Shown: positions 19,897 to 34,182, numbered from the stretch's first letter. The stretch: DNA of 64,000 nt from Alteromonas sp. BL110 (GCF_003443615.1 NZ_CP031967.1:1116001-1180000), one strand, 5' to 3'. Numbers and translations are program-made. The notes: a model not told the origin generated them from the letters alone.

Positions 19897-20262
19897 ATGC
19901 TTATAACTTATTTATGCCCTAAACATGCAGACTGGGTTTACAACAATCCAGAGGAAGCGCTACACGTAATGGCACGGGACGAAATGCAGGGCACTATGCT
20001 TATGCAAAGTGGCCAGTTAAGTGAAGCGATTCCCTATCTTGGTTGTGCATTTGATATCGCCGTCATATTGCTTGAAGTTGATGGTGGCGAAAACAGCGCT
20101 ATGACGACTAAAATTATGAACTTGACCAGTTTGCTTGAAGATATTTATTTTCATTTGAGACTTACCCATCACAGAAATGCCATAGTAGACAGAGCCCATA
20201 CTGTAATAAAAGCCTCTAACAATATTGCTAACAACATAATACCACTGCGCTTTGCGGTGTAG
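19897..20262 (+). CDS. small protein of unknown function behind a possible Fur box
   Basis: 121 residues from the ATG at 19897, chosen because AGGAGG at 19883-19888 is 8 bases upstream; a GTG at 19888 overlaps that site. There is no signal peptide and no membrane helix. The protein is helical, with two cysteines (CPKHADWVYN, YLGCAFDIAVILLEVDGGENSAM) and a His pair (LTHHRN). It resembles short conserved proteins that often lie next to iron-responsive genes in this group, but I cannot name a family. The upstream Fur-like sequence suggests an iron-starvation role, as an inference. Confidence 0.6.
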   Translation: MLITYLCPKHADWVYNNPEEALHVMARDEMQGTMLMQSGQLSEAIPYLGCAFDIAVILLEVDGGENSAMTTKIMNLTSLLEDIYFHLRLTHHRNAIVDRAHTVIKASNNIANNIIPLRFAV

Positions 20263-20381
20263 AAATGGTGTGCACTATACAAAAAAGCTCGCACTTTGCT
20301 TTGGCAAATGTACGAGCTTAATGTCTTGTGAGCTGATTGCTTATAACTGTTTAAATCACTAACTTTCAGAAACTTCTTCGA

Positions 20382-21654
<1,273 letters not shown>

Positions 21655-21854
21655 TTATCACTCCGGGCTGTAATGCCGTGGGTTATTAACTTTTTAATGC
21701 GAATACTAAGTTTACACCAAATTGCCCATTGGCGCTTTTGTGTCTGCTTAGCATTCTAAAAAACGAGAAGTAAAACCTTGCCTAGCGCTAATTCGTTCTA
21801 GAATTTACACGCTATAAATAAGAACAGTAAAAGAAAGAAAGGTTTCACAAAACA

Positions 21855-21880
21855 AAAAACCCCGCAAGCGCGGGGTTTTT
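21855..21880 (-). terminator. terminator after rpmA
   Basis: AAAACCCCGC (21856-21865) and GCGGGGTTTT (21870-21879) form a perfect stem with loop AAGC and T-rich flanks on both strands. It follows rpmA and attenuates or ends the ribosomal protein operon before obgE. Confidence 0.88.
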
Positions 21881-21910
21881 CTAAGCCTGTTCGGCGAGAA
21901 GCTTTCGCGC

Positions 21911-22168
21911 TTACTCAGCTACGATGCTTACAAATTTACGGTTCTTCGGTCCTTTAACATCGAACTGAACTTTACCGTCTTTTAGTGCAAACAACGTGTG
22001 GTCTTTACCGATACCCATGTTGTCACCAGCGTGGAAACGAGTACCACGTTGACGAACAATGATGTTACCAGCAAGAACAGATTCGCCACCAAAGCGCTTA
22101 ACACCTAGGCGTTTACTCTCTGAATCACGACCGTTTTTGGTACTACCACCAGCTTTTTTGTGTGCCAT
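21911..22168 (-). CDS. rpmA: 50S ribosomal protein L27
   Basis: 85 residues. The conserved N-terminus [20 protein letters not shown] reaches the peptidyl transferase centre; [22 protein letters not shown] follows. There is no Firmicutes-type cleaved extension. It lies 15 bp after rplU in the same operon. Confidence 0.99.
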   Translation of the reverse strand: MAHKKAGGSTKNGRDSESKRLGVKRFGGESVLAGNIIVRQRGTRFHAGDNMGIGKDHTLFALKDGKVQFDVKGPKNRKFVSIVAE

Positions 22169-22183
22169 GTGTTCGTGCTCCTA

Positions 22184-22495
22184 TTATGCGTTGATACCAG
22201 TGATTTTCACTTCTGTGAACCACTGACGGTGACCCGCTTGCTTACGAGAGTGCTTACGACGACGGAACTTAACGATTTTTACTTTATCGCCACGACCGTG
22301 TGTAACAACCTCAGCAGTCACCTTACCACCAGCAACGATTGGTGTGCCGATTTTTACGTCGTCACCGTTGCTTACCATTAAAACTTTGTCAAATTCAACC
22401 GTTTCGCCTGGGGCTACTTCGATTTTTTCAAGACGAACGGTTTGGCCTTCGGCCACACGGTGTTGTTTACCGCCACTTTGGAAAACCGCGTACAT
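22184..22495 (-). CDS. rplU: 50S ribosomal protein L21
   Basis: 103 residues. [23 protein letters not shown] is the conserved start and [21 protein letters not shown] the C-terminal RNA-binding signature. It is the first gene of rplU-rpmA, divergent from ispB, as in E. coli. Confidence 0.99.
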   Translation of the reverse strand: MYAVFQSGGKQHRVAEGQTVRLEKIEVAPGETVEFDKVLMVSNGDDVKIGTPIVAGGKVTAEVVTHGRGDKVKIVKFRRRKHSRKQAGHRQWFTEVKITGINA

Positions 22496-23370
22496 AGTTA
22501 ACTCCGCTCTGCGTCCACTGACGCTTCAATTCAAAAAACAGGGCGCGAATTGTACGTGAAACATCCGTAAATCACAAGCCCGATTCGCAGAAAAAATGAT
22601 TATTTTTCCAACATGGGGCGAATTATGCCTCAATTGCTTATTTGATGCAGCTTCAAATACTGAGAAACTATTAAAAATCACAAATTATTTTGAGAAATCA
22701 GCAAAAAAAGTAGGATCGCTAACTATGGAAACCTGAGCTATTTCTACAGAATATTAACGAAAAGCGAGAGCAAGACTACAGCGAATTCATTAAGGCCACT
22801 AACGGTTGGACTTGCGCCGATAGTTATCCGACAAAAGTAACAAGCGATCTGATAAAAGCCATTAGCGATCCGACAAAGGGTATTAGCGATCCGACAAAGG
22901 ACATTAACGGTCGCACAAATGAGATCTCGAAGAGATCGGCACTATCAGATAAAACGTAAAAGGCCGTTTCGTACGAGATTAACTGTGCCCCCAATTGCTT
23001 TTTGGACATAGCCACTACTCTTTATAGTTTTACTTTTCGATTGTATATGGGATCGCCAGTTTAGATCGTTTCCTCATCAAATAGGCTTGAGGCGGGATCC
23101 ATTAATTTACGGAACTAACCACCCTCTTTAAATACTCGCCCAGTTCAGTCGTGTAACTGTTAGGTTTAGTTACCAATGGAGCGCATTACTATCCGAACGT
23201 AAAACGTAAAAAAATCTCCCTTTGAAAGGAAAAACAACTAAGAGTGCCTATAATTACACGTAAATACGTTAAGCCGTCATTTTTTAAGACAATTTGGTGG
23301 ATAGTACCGATGATTAAGGTACAATCGCCAGCAACCATTGCCCAAGACGTAAGAGTAAGTATTTATTGCC
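22496..23370. other. long divergent intergenic region rplU-ispB
   Basis: 875 bp without a convincing gene, several times longer than the equivalent spacer in E. coli. It holds a 21-bp tandem repeat at 22822-22926 (separate entry). The minus-strand ORF at 22824-23015 is essentially that repeat read as a heptapeptide series (SLMxFVG type) after an unrelated start. It has no recognised family, and I do not call it a gene. Promoters of rplU and ispB must lie here. Confidence 0.5.
22822..22926. repeat. 21-bp tandem repeat upstream of rplU
   Basis: Five 21-bp units (from 22822, 22843, 22864, 22885 and 22906) share a core AGCGATCCGACAAAG. The third and fourth are nearly identical and the outer ones are degraded. 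The unit length keeps any reading frame open in multiples of seven codons. Confidence 0.85.
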
Positions 23371-24351
23371 ATGCCTATGGATATAGATCAAATCCGCGCC
23401 CTGTCTAATGATGATATGCAGGCGGTTAACCAGCTGATCCAACAACAAGTCGATTCTGATGTTGCCCTTATTAATCAGCTTGGCTTTTATATTGTAAACA
23501 GTGGCGGCAAACGCTTACGCCCCCTACTTACCGTGTTAAGTGCGCGGGCAATGGGCATAGGTAACAACGACCATCACACCCTTGCAGCCATTGTGGAATT
23601 CATCCATACCGCGACCCTGCTGCATGACGATGTGGTTGACGAGTCGACCATGCGTAGAGGTCGAGAGACTGCGAATGCTATCTTTGGTAATCAGGCGTCT
23701 GTATTAGTAGGTGACTTTCTTTACACCCGCTCTTTCCAAATGATGGTGAGCCTTAAGCGCATGCGCGTTATGGAAATATTGTCGGAAGCTACAAACCAAA
23801 TAGCAGAAGGCGAAGTGTTGCAGTTGATGAATTGTAACGATGCCAGCACTACAGAAGCCCGCTACTTTGATGTTATTTATGGTAAAACGGCCCGCCTGTT
23901 TGAAGCAGCAACACAGTTAGCGGCTGTTTTGACTGACCAGGACGAGCACATTGAACACGCCATGCAAGAATACGGCAAACACCTAGGCACTGCCTTTCAA
24001 CTAGCTGACGATATTCTGGACTACATGGCAGACAGCGAAGAAATGGGCAAAAATGCGGGCGACGACTTAGCTGAAGGTAAGCCTACGCTGCCATTACTGT
24101 ACGCTATGTGGCACGCAAGAAATGACGACGACAAGGCGCTTATCCAAGAAGCTATTGAACAAAGCAATGGCCTTCCACATTTAACGCGTATTCAAGGTAT
24201 TATGGAAGAAACCGGCGCTTTGGACTACACACGTGAATGCGCACAAAAAGAAGTGCAAATGGCCATTGATAGCTTAAACGCTATAGAAAACTCTGAATAC
24301 AAAGACGCGCTTGTTGCGCTGGCACATATTTCAATTGAGCGTACGAGCTAA
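23371..24351 (+). CDS. ispB: octaprenyl diphosphate synthase
   Basis: 326 residues. It makes the C40 side chain of ubiquinone/menaquinone from FPP and IPP. The first aspartate-rich motif is LLHDDVVDESTMRRG and the second is QLADDILDYMA; GGKRLRP binds IPP. Two in-frame ATGs lie at 23371 and 23377. It diverges from rplU as in E. coli, and is a single gene with its own terminator. Chain length (C40) is assumed from family and context. Confidence 0.95.
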   Translation: MPMDIDQIRALSNDDMQAVNQLIQQQVDSDVALINQLGFYIVNSGGKRLRPLLTVLSARAMGIGNNDHHTLAAIVEFIHTATLLHDDVVDESTMRRGRETANAIFGNQASVLVGDFLYTRSFQMMVSLKRMRVMEILSEATNQIAEGEVLQLMNCNDASTTEARYFDVIYGKTARLFEAATQLAAVLTDQDEHIEHAMQEYGKHLGTAFQLADDILDYMADSEEMGKNAGDDLAEGKPTLPLLYAMWHARNDDDKALIQEAIEQSNGLPHLTRIQGIMEETGALDYTRECAQKEVQMAIDSLNAIENSEYKDALVALAHISIERTS

Positions 24352-24370
24352 TTACAATAAATGGTATGAG

Positions 24371-24400
24371 AAGGCGTGTTGTAACCAACACGCCTTTTTT
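24371..24400 (+). terminator. Rho-independent terminator of ispB
   Basis: A perfect 11-bp stem AAGGCGTGTTG / CAACACGCCTT with loop TAAC is followed by a run of T residues. Confidence 0.93.
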
Positions 24401-24554
24401 GTGGGCGACGCCTGCATAGCTTTTAAAGCGTAGGCTTCAACTTATAGATACTCAGAACCTTTTCGAAGGTCTTACAAGCCATTTCACCAGAGAACTTTCT
24501 CTGCGTTGACTCATCATCAAAACAAACGTTTAGGCTAAGGGCACTATTTATGAG

Positions 24555-25271
24555 CTAGCCTTCAAGCATAAAACCTACAAGCCCTACTAAGAAGCCAAGA
24601 ATCCCCCCAAGCGGAGGTAGCCAGTGATTCTCCATGCGAATTTGCGGGGCGATATCTTGGAACACTGAATAAAGAATACCACCTGCAGCGAACAACATAA
24701 TCCCACTCATGACCACTGGGAACTGGGCTAAATAGTAAAAGCCTAGCAAACTGAATAACGGCCCGAGTAAGGCCATCAGAACAAAGATAACAATGAGTTT
24801 ATTGCTACGCTGTTTGTTTTTGGGCAGCATTTCTCTGTAGGCGTTAAAACCTTCAGGTAAATTTTGAACCGCGATCAATAGGCCTAATAGCATAGTCCCA
24901 CCGCCTAATGCTGCTGTAGTACCAAGAGCGATAGATTCTGGCACAAAGTCACTCAGCATAGCGGCTAGCTGGCTGCCTGCAGTTTTCTTTTTCGCTAAAT
25001 AGATATCTAGGGCCATAAAAGATAAAGCGCCACCAATAAAACATATTATGGCAGCAAATACCGATACGTCTTTTATCCCTTCGGGCACAAGTACTAAACC
25101 TACCGCAGAGATCAACGCCCCCGCACCAAGCGCTAAAATGCCATGGCGTAACTCTTTTTCTAACCACTTAGGTTGGATGCCCTGATACGTCGCTAAGATA
25201 GCGCCCGCAGGCATCGCAAGGCCAGCTACCGTTGCCATTACCAATAAACCTACAATATCGCCTTGTGACAT
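24555..25271 (-). CDS. ZIP-family divalent metal transporter
   Basis: 238 residues with about eight membrane helices. The metal-binding helices carry FVPESIALG and AVQNLPEGFNAYREM, the ZIP-family P-E/N-x-x-E pattern. The loop between helices 3 and 4 is short and basic (AKKKTAG) rather than His-rich. It probably imports zinc or a related divalent cation. It is not in an operon, and no Zur or Fur site was recognised upstream. Confidence 0.88.
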   Translation of the reverse strand: MSQGDIVGLLVMATVAGLAMPAGAILATYQGIQPKWLEKELRHGILALGAGALISAVGLVLVPEGIKDVSVFAAIICFIGGALSFMALDIYLAKKKTAGSQLAAMLSDFVPESIALGTTAALGGGTMLLGLLIAVQNLPEGFNAYREMLPKNKQRSNKLIVIFVLMALLGPLFSLLGFYYLAQFPVVMSGIMLFAAGGILYSVFQDIAPQIRMENHWLPPLGGILGFLVGLVGFMLEG

Positions 25272-25351
25272 AAAGACTCCTTTCTCGCTTTTGTCAGTAC
25301 ATGTTTATTTATTAATTAATTACTTCACACAGCACCATTGGTTTACAAATA

Positions 25352-25615
25352 ATACCAGTCCGCACAGATTATTACCCACTCAGCGAGATTTAAAATGTTC
25401 GTAATCGCGGCGTGTTACCGCAGGTATAGTGGTTCTACATCAAGGTGACACAACAAAGAGTACGTACATTTTAAACTCGCCCTTCGGGAAGGTCTGGCAA
25501 GCATCCTAGCTTCATTCTGGGAATTTGAAAGGGACAGCCATTCCTACATTCCCACGCTTCGCTATGAAGCTTGCCAGCGCCTTCTGAGTGGGCAATTATC
25601 TATGCGAATTGGTAT
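25352..25615 (+). repeat. dispersed MITE-like repeat, copy 1
   Basis: A 264-bp element with imperfect terminal inverted repeats of about 31 bp (TACCA-GT-CCGCA...CCCACTCAG at the left end and its reverse complement at the right). It includes internal complementary arms (CTTCGGGAAGG-TCTGGCAAGC and GCTTGCCAGCGCCTTC). It carries no ORF. A second copy lies at 57516-57780 in the opposite orientation. Confidence 0.85.
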
Positions 25616-25651
25616 AAATATAAATTTCAGAATCTTTTTCTACGCGCTCAA

Positions 25652-25682
25652 TAAAAAAGAGCAGCCTTGCGCTGCTCTTTGC
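25652..25682 (-). terminator. Rho-independent terminator of pepQ
   Basis: AAAGAGCAGC (25656-25665) pairs with GCTGCTCTTT (25671-25680). On the minus strand the stem runs into TTTTTT. Confidence 0.85.
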
Positions 25683-25733
25683 ACTCCAGAAAATAGTTTG
25701 AGCTTGCGGTTAACTATGCTCAAAAAAGCTCGA

Positions 25734-27155
<1,422 letters not shown>

Positions 27156-27241
27156 CTACGCTATCGTTTACGTTAAGTCGCCAATTCTCGCCGCCAAAGA
27201 CGTAGTTGAAGGCGTATCTGCATACGCCTAACTCTATGTAG

Positions 27242-29305
27242 CTAATGTGGCGCTAGTTGAAGTGTTCCTGTTACCGGATGTGTACTTACCGCATCTGCAG
27301 ATGGGATCATATCGCGGGTAAGTTGAGGGAATATATTCTCGTTTCCGCCTAGCTGCTGATCGTAAATATGCTGATAAGCCATTACCGCTTTTACGTAAGC
27401 GCGGGTTTCTTTATAAGGGATATTCTCAATCCAGATATCAACCGGTAACGCTTCATTAGCAGGCAACCACTCCAGCACTTTGCGCCAACCGGCATTGTAC
27501 GATGCAGATACCAGCACTGGGTTGTTATTGAGCTTGTCCATTAAATAACGTAGGTACTGCACGCCATAGTCCACGTTGTCGTCGACTTTGAACAGCTTGT
27601 TTCTACTTACTTTTTCTTTTGCCACGTAGCGCGCTGTTCCTGGCATAAGCTGCATCAAACCTGCTGCCCCAACCGGAGAGATAGCATCGCTTCTAAACGA
27701 GCTTTCACGACGAGCAATAGCCATCGCAAGCGACTTCGATATACTGTATGCCTGCGATTTTTCGCTAAATACATCGCTAAACGCTAGTGGAAATCGGCGT
27801 TCGACATCGTCCCAATAGCCGCTTCTCGCGAAACTGGTAATTGCTTGGTCGTACAGCCCCCACTCATAAGCGAGTATGCCCGCATCGGTCACCTTCGACT
27901 CAGGCAAGTGGGAAAGCAAGTAATACCACTCTCTGCGCGCTTCTGTGGTTCTGTCTAACCGGAAAAATTCTACAGCGCGCATGGTGGCAGGGGTTTTCGC
28001 CACACTAGCAATAGCCGCCGTGTTTCTTGGCGCTGGCGTGTGTGCGAGCGACGGAATTTCGCCTATGTGCGCACTTGCCATAAACCCGTAATAGTGACGC
28101 TCTTGCGCGAGTTCTTTATAAAGCACAGTAGCCTGCATAGTTTGACCGAGCGCTTCTAAGGCACGGGCTTTCCAGTATCGATAGTTTTCCTCTTGTTGCA
28201 GGCTAGCGGAGGCGCTATCAATAACACTAACCACTTCCTTCCATTTTTTTGTGCGTAGCAAATGGGAAATATGCCACAGTTTTATATCTTCACTGGCACC
28301 GCTAACATCGGCAAGTTCTAGCCAGTGATGGGCTTGAGGAAGGCGATCTAACGTGTAGCTAAGCGCAATCGCTCGACGCATAACGTGTTGCTGGGCGTTG
28401 GAAAATACGTTCTTATCGTTGTAGCGGTTAAATACCTTGCCCGCTAAATCAGGGTTTCGCCACGCTAGTTTTTCTATTGCCCATACCATCACCTCAGCTT
28501 CATGAGATGCATTTTTAAGTGGAAAAAGCGCGGTTTTATTAACGCGGCTGGTGTCGCGGGTTACCGAAAGCCATGCGTCAGCAAGGTATTGCTTATCACT
28601 AGGAAGTTGGCGCTTCAGATAAGAAATAATACTTCGGTTATCTTCTTTTGCCGCAATTTCAATACGTTTTATCACCATGTCTGGTGTCATCATGCCCGCT
28701 TTTTTCCACTTTGCAAAAAGCGGATCGCATTCATCGGGTTGCGACTGACCATGAAGCCAAAGCGCATCTACTTCACGCAGAATATCTTTTTCGCTTTCTC
28801 CCTCTTTTAAACGGTAGTTAAGCGCAATACAGGTAAGCCTTGCTCCCATGCCGGGGCGATAATTGTCTAAAAACGTACTGCGGTAATTGTTCTTTGCAAG
28901 ATACTTCAACCACTTGTAACGCAGGCCATAGCTAACGGGTTGGCCGTTAAAGTCATCTAAAAACTGCTTAACTTCGCGCTTTGTTTTGATTGACATTGTG
29001 CGCTCTAGTCTAAGCCGCAGCAGGTACGGATAAAGTGGATAATGCGCTAACTCATAAATGTCGTTATCAAGGCGTTGAAGGCGGTATTTCGAGTAACTAA
29101 GTAACTTCCTTTCAACTTCTAAATAGCGGGCACGATCTTTTTCAAAAATATCATTGGGTAGCGTTAACGGCTGTGTAGCCCATGCGCTGATAGAGAAAAC
29201 TAAGGAAAGCGAGCAAGCTAGCGCCCCCACTAGCGTGGCGAGTAATTTATTGTTTTTTGCCAACGAGTGCTGACCTAACTTCGAACTAAAATAAAAACCA
29301 GACAC
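27242..29305 (-). CDS. slt: soluble lytic murein transglycosylase
   Basis: About 687 residues from the GTG at 29305, chosen because AGGAG lies 7 bases upstream; an upstream TTG at 29353 has no ribosome site. A signal peptide (about 20-45) is followed by a long alpha-superhelical ring (about 50-500). The C-terminal SLT domain has the catalytic Glu in AIARRESSFRSDAISPVGAAGLMQLMPGTA, then YGVQYLRYLM and SASYNAGWRKV. It cleaves peptidoglycan with 1,6-anhydro-MurNAc formation in the periplasm. A small hairpin (27210-27229) follows without a T-run. Confidence 0.93.
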   Translation of the reverse strand: MSGFYFSSKLGQHSLAKNNKLLATLVGALACSLSLVFSISAWATQPLTLPNDIFEKDRARYLEVERKLLSYSKYRLQRLDNDIYELAHYPLYPYLLRLRLERTMSIKTKREVKQFLDDFNGQPVSYGLRYKWLKYLAKNNYRSTFLDNYRPGMGARLTCIALNYRLKEGESEKDILREVDALWLHGQSQPDECDPLFAKWKKAGMMTPDMVIKRIEIAAKEDNRSIISYLKRQLPSDKQYLADAWLSVTRDTSRVNKTALFPLKNASHEAEVMVWAIEKLAWRNPDLAGKVFNRYNDKNVFSNAQQHVMRRAIALSYTLDRLPQAHHWLELADVSGASEDIKLWHISHLLRTKKWKEVVSVIDSASASLQQEENYRYWKARALEALGQTMQATVLYKELAQERHYYGFMASAHIGEIPSLAHTPAPRNTAAIASVAKTPATMRAVEFFRLDRTTEARREWYYLLSHLPESKVTDAGILAYEWGLYDQAITSFARSGYWDDVERRFPLAFSDVFSEKSQAYSISKSLAMAIARRESSFRSDAISPVGAAGLMQLMPGTARYVAKEKVSRNKLFKVDDNVDYGVQYLRYLMDKLNNNPVLVSASYNAGWRKVLEWLPANEALPVDIWIENIPYKETRAYVKAVMAYQHIYDQQLGGNENIFPQLTRDMIPSADAVSTHPVTGTLQLAPH

Positions 29306-29657
29306 AATAGAACTCCTACCCTGCTTTACACTCGAATGACCTATGAAAGCCAAAAAATTAGCCTAATCGAGCTGATTGTAAAATGTTGCCGATAAAGCAG
29401 CATTACGACTGACCCACTACATTTGTTCTATAAACAAAGGGAAAATTTCAGTCTGGCTCCGTGCCAAAGAAGATGTTGTGCCAGCTGTCGTTAGCTATGC
29501 TTTACAAACATAGTTGACATGATTGTAGATTATTCTTTTGCTGGATTGGCGCTTTGCGCCAATAACGCTCATTATACAACCACTAATACCGAAATGAAGC
29601 TTGAATTCGATATTTGCACTTGAATTTAAGTCATCGGACCACTACCTTAGACAAATT

Positions 29658-29671
29658 GAAACGCTTGTTTG
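29658..29671 (+). promoter_or_regulatory. PsrA-like operator upstream of fadBA
   Basis: GAAAC-GCTT-GTTTG matches the PsrA half-site arrangement (GAAAC-N4-GTTTC type). It sits 131 bp before the fadB start. PsrA is the known fatty-acid-responsive repressor of fadBA in several gammaproteobacteria. Assignment here is by motif only. Confidence 0.5.
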
Positions 29672-29801
29672 ATTTTTTGTTGAAATTTTGTGTGGCTTTG
29701 TAAAGAATCTAGCCACCCTAACGCGTTAGTGAATGCATACGACCCTACAAATTAGTTGGATTACTTCACTAACATCCTGGCCAATGCCGAAGGAGATGAT
29801 A

Positions 29802-31952
29802 ATGATATACACAGGCAAAAGTCTTTCCGTCAGCCTGTTAGATGACGGCTTTGCTGAGCTGGTATTCGACGCCGAAGGTTCAGTAAACAAGTTCGACCGC
29901 CAAACAGTGAGCGAACTTGACGAAGCAACCCAAGCCCTACTTGCTAAAGGCGATGTTAAAGGCTTAGTAGTACACAGTGCAAAACCTGCATTTATCGTAG
30001 GTGCTGATATCACCGAGTTCACTGGCCTTTTCGCTATGGACGATGCTGAAGTACTACAGTGGGTTGCTAATACGTCACAAGTATTCGACCGCTTCGAAGA
30101 CCTACCTTTCCCTACCATTGCTGCTGTTAATGGCTTTGCGCTAGGTGGTGGCTGTGAGATGGCATTGGCATGTGACATGCGTATTGCCGACACCACAGCG
30201 TCTATTGGTTTACCAGAAGTTAAGCTAGGTCTTATGCCTGGTTTTGGTGGTACGGTTCGTCTACCTCGCCTTATTGGTGCAGACAATGCACTTGAGTGGA
30301 TGACTACTGGCCGCGACAGAAAAGGTGCGAAAGCCCTTGCTGAAGGTGCAGTTGATGCGGTTGTAGCACCAGAAGCGCTAGTTGAAGGCGCACTTTCAAT
30401 GGTGAAAGACGCTGCTGACGGTAAATTTGACTGGCAAGCACGTCGTGCGGTTAAGAAAGCCCCACTACAGCTAAACAAAAACGAAGCTATGATGAGCTTC
30501 AGTACTGCTCAAGCGATGGTATTTGCACAAGCTGGCAAACACTACCCAGCTCCTCACAAAATGGTTGAGACTGTTCAAAAAGCCTCTGTACTAGACCGTG
30601 AAGGCGCACTTAAGCTTGAAAACGAAGGCTTTGTAGCGCTTGCGAAAACCGATGCTGCGAAAGCGCAAATTGGAATCTTCCTTGCCGACCAGCTGGTTAA
30701 AGGTAAAGGTAAAAAGCAGGCGAAAGCTGCCACTAAACAATCTAAGCTTAACGCTGTACTAGGTGCAGGTATCATGGGTGGCGGTATTGCATACCAAAGC
30801 GCGGTGAAAGGCACGCCGGTAATCATGAAAGACATTAACCAAGGTGCACTAGACCTTGGCCTTTCAGAAGCAGCGAAGATCCTTGGTAAAGGTATGAAGC
30901 GCGGCAAAGTTGATGCGACTAAAATGGCGCAAACACTTAACGCTATCACGCCTACCCTTGAGTACAGCACGCTAAAAGATGCAGACCTTGTTATTGAAGC
31001 GGTTGTAGAAAACCCGAAAGTAAAAGGTATTGTGCTTAAAGAAGTAGAAGACAATGTAGCTGACGACGCTATCATCTGTTCAAACACTTCTACCATCTCT
31101 ATTAACCAGCTAGCTGAAAGCCTAGGCAAGCCAGAGCGCTTCTGTGGTATGCACTTCTTTAACCCAGTGCACCGCATGCCGCTAGTTGAAATTATTCGAG
31201 GTGAAAAAACCTCTGAAGAAACCATCAATGCAGTAGTAGCCGCTACCCTTAAAATGGGCAAAACCCCAATTGTGGTTAACGACTGCCCAGGGTTCTTGGT
31301 AAACCGCGTATTGTTCCCATACTTTGCAGGCTTCAGTAAGCTACTTATTGACGGCGCTGACTTCGTTGCAGTTGATAAAGTAATGGAAAAAATCTTCGGC
31401 TGGCCTATGGGCCCGGCTTACCTTATGGATGTTGTAGGTATCGACACTGGCGATCACGCAGCAGACGTTATGGCAGCAGGTATTCCAGAGCGTATGGCTC
31501 GTCTAGACAACGACCCTGTAACTCTTTTCTATAAAGAAGAGCGTTTAGGTCAGAAGAACGGTAAAGGTTTCTACAACTACGGTGTTGATAAGCGCGGTAA
31601 GCCTAAGAAAACACCTGCTGAAGAAGCATACGCGCTAATGACACCACATGTCGCCGAGAAGACTGACTTTGAAGCTGACGACATTATTGCACGCCTAATG
31701 ATCCCTATGGCAAACGAAGCAATTCGCTGCCTAGAAGAAGGCATTGTAGATAGCGCAGCTGAAGCAGATATGGCGCTACTTTACGGCTTAGGTTTCCCTC
31801 CATTCCGCGGTGGTATTTTCCGTTGGATTGAAACCATTGGCTTGGCGAACTTTGTTGCTATGGCAGACAAGTACGCTGAACTTGGTCCAATTTATCAGAT
31901 TTCAGATGGCGTTCGTGAAATGGCCGCTGCTGGTAAATCCTATTTCGCATAA
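29802..31952 (+). CDS. fadB: fatty acid oxidation complex alpha subunit FadB
   Basis: 716 residues from the ATG at 29802, which follows AGGAG by 6 bases; an in-frame start at 29733 lacks a site. The N-terminal enoyl-CoA hydratase/isomerase domain has [14 protein letters not shown] and [15 protein letters not shown] (oxyanion hole) plus the two catalytic Glu regions. The 3-hydroxyacyl-CoA dehydrogenase domain starts near residue 310 ([16 protein letters not shown]) and holds the catalytic His in [16 protein letters not shown]. It performs two steps of beta-oxidation. fadA follows after 18 bp, giving the usual fadBA operon. Confidence 0.97.
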   Translation: MIYTGKSLSVSLLDDGFAELVFDAEGSVNKFDRQTVSELDEATQALLAKGDVKGLVVHSAKPAFIVGADITEFTGLFAMDDAEVLQWVANTSQVFDRFEDLPFPTIAAVNGFALGGGCEMALACDMRIADTTASIGLPEVKLGLMPGFGGTVRLPRLIGADNALEWMTTGRDRKGAKALAEGAVDAVVAPEALVEGALSMVKDAADGKFDWQARRAVKKAPLQLNKNEAMMSFSTAQAMVFAQAGKHYPAPHKMVETVQKASVLDREGALKLENEGFVALAKTDAAKAQIGIFLADQLVKGKGKKQAKAATKQSKLNAVLGAGIMGGGIAYQSAVKGTPVIMKDINQGALDLGLSEAAKILGKGMKRGKVDATKMAQTLNAITPTLEYSTLKDADLVIEAVVENPKVKGIVLKEVEDNVADDAIICSNTSTISINQLAESLGKPERFCGMHFFNPVHRMPLVEIIRGEKTSEETINAVVAATLKMGKTPIVVNDCPGFLVNRVLFPYFAGFSKLLIDGADFVAVDKVMEKIFGWPMGPAYLMDVVGIDTGDHAADVMAAGIPERMARLDNDPVTLFYKEERLGQKNGKGFYNYGVDKRGKPKKTPAEEAYALMTPHVAEKTDFEADDIIARLMIPMANEAIRCLEEGIVDSAAEADMALLYGLGFPPFRGGIFRWIETIGLANFVAMADKYAELGPIYQISDGVREMAAAGKSYFA

Positions 31953-33134
<1,182 letters not shown>

Positions 33135-33167
33135 GCGCTTATATTAGCATTTAACTAGCTAAGTTTT

Positions 33168-33194
33168 TTAAAAGGGCCTTCGGGTCCTTTTTTG
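33168..33194 (+). terminator. Rho-independent terminator of fadBA
   Basis: AAAGGGCC-TTCG-GGTCCTTT with a UUCG-type tetraloop and a T-tract, 34 bp after the fadA stop. It also marks the boundary with the integron. Confidence 0.9.
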
Positions 33195-33213
33195 TTGCAG
33201 CGCATATTTAAAA

Positions 33214-34182
33214 TCAAAAAGCTAAATTAGAAAGTGGGCTGACTACACCATTAGCCCCTTGTTGAAGTATGTGGGTATAGATTTGAGTAGTTCTAACATC
33301 GGCATGCCCTAACTGGTCTTGCACCGTTCTGATGTCTGCACCTGATTGCAGCAAATGCGTAGCAAAAGAATGACGAAGCGTGTGAGGTGTAACATGCTTG
33401 ATTATTCCCGCATCACCTGAAGCACGACTTACCGCACGCTGTATCTGTTTTTCATCAGTATGATGTCGCCGCAATAGCTTACTTTCTGGATCAATACTTA
33501 ACTTTGATGCAGGGAACAAATACTGCCATTCCAGCGTTTTATTACGCTGTTGATACTTTTTCCTCAATCCATGTGGAATCCAAGCACCAGCAAAGTCTGG
33601 CACCATCAAATCTCGTTGCAGAAGTTTTTCACTTTCACTGATATGATTTTTTAAAAGTGGAATCAGCGATTCCGACAGCGTTACCACTCGATGCTTGCCC
33701 CCTTTCCCAAACCAAATCCTCACACACTTGTAGTCGAAGTCTATGTCGCCCGCTCTAAGGCGAACACACTCCATTAACCGAAGCCCACTTCCATAAAGAA
33801 GTGCTACCGCTAAGTAATGGTGGGTAGGCACTCTACCAAGCAATGCTTTTACTTCTAACTGGGTTAGCACAACCGGTAGTTTTCTTTCCCTTCCGCTTCC
33901 CACAAAGTTCATGTCTGTAGGTAGCGGCTGCTCTAAATACTTGTTGTAGAGAAAAACCAGCGCATTTAGTGCAGTGGCTTGTGTAGACCGCGCATTTTTT
34001 CGCTTGGTGGATAAATGCGTAAGGTATGCTTCAACATGCAAAACGTCGAGATCTTTCGGGTGTTGAAATTTGTGAAAACGAATGTAGTCTGAAATCCAGT
34101 TGATATAGGTTTGTATAGTACGCTTAGCATAGCGCTTAAGCATCATGTGCTCGTACAGGGATTTAATAAACTTAGACTTCAT
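33214..34182 (-). CDS. intI: integron integrase IntI
   Basis: 322 residues from the ATG at 34182, which has GGAG 8 bases upstream; the in-frame TTG at 34194 is less likely. It is a tyrosine recombinase. The catalytic Arg is in YGSGLRLMECVRLR, the HxxR box is HTLRHSFATHLLQSG, and the nucleophile Tyr is in LGHADVRTTQIYTHI. Between patches II and III it carries the extra helix unique to IntI (about 195-245, including GAWIPHGLRKKYQ and WQYLFPASKL), which separates it from XerC/D. It recombines attC with attI. It points away from the array, as usual, and appears intact. Confidence 0.96.
   Translation of the reverse strand: MKSKFIKSLYEHMMLKRYAKRTIQTYINWISDYIRFHKFQHPKDLDVLHVEAYLTHLSTKRKNARSTQATALNALVFLYNKYLEQPLPTDMNFVGSGRERKLPVVLTQLEVKALLGRVPTHHYLAVALLYGSGLRLMECVRLRAGDIDFDYKCVRIWFGKGGKHRVVTLSESLIPLLKNHISESEKLLQRDLMVPDFAGAWIPHGLRKKYQQRNKTLEWQYLFPASKLSIDPESKLLRRHHTDEKQIQRAVSRASGDAGIIKHVTPHTLRHSFATHLLQSGADIRTVQDQLGHADVRTTQIYTHILQQGANGVVSPLSNLAF

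Noticed and set aside
22824..23015. 63-residue minus-strand ORF with SLMxFVG heptad repeats
   Set aside because: The periodicity is a direct result of the 21-bp DNA repeat; no ribosome site or family supports a protein.
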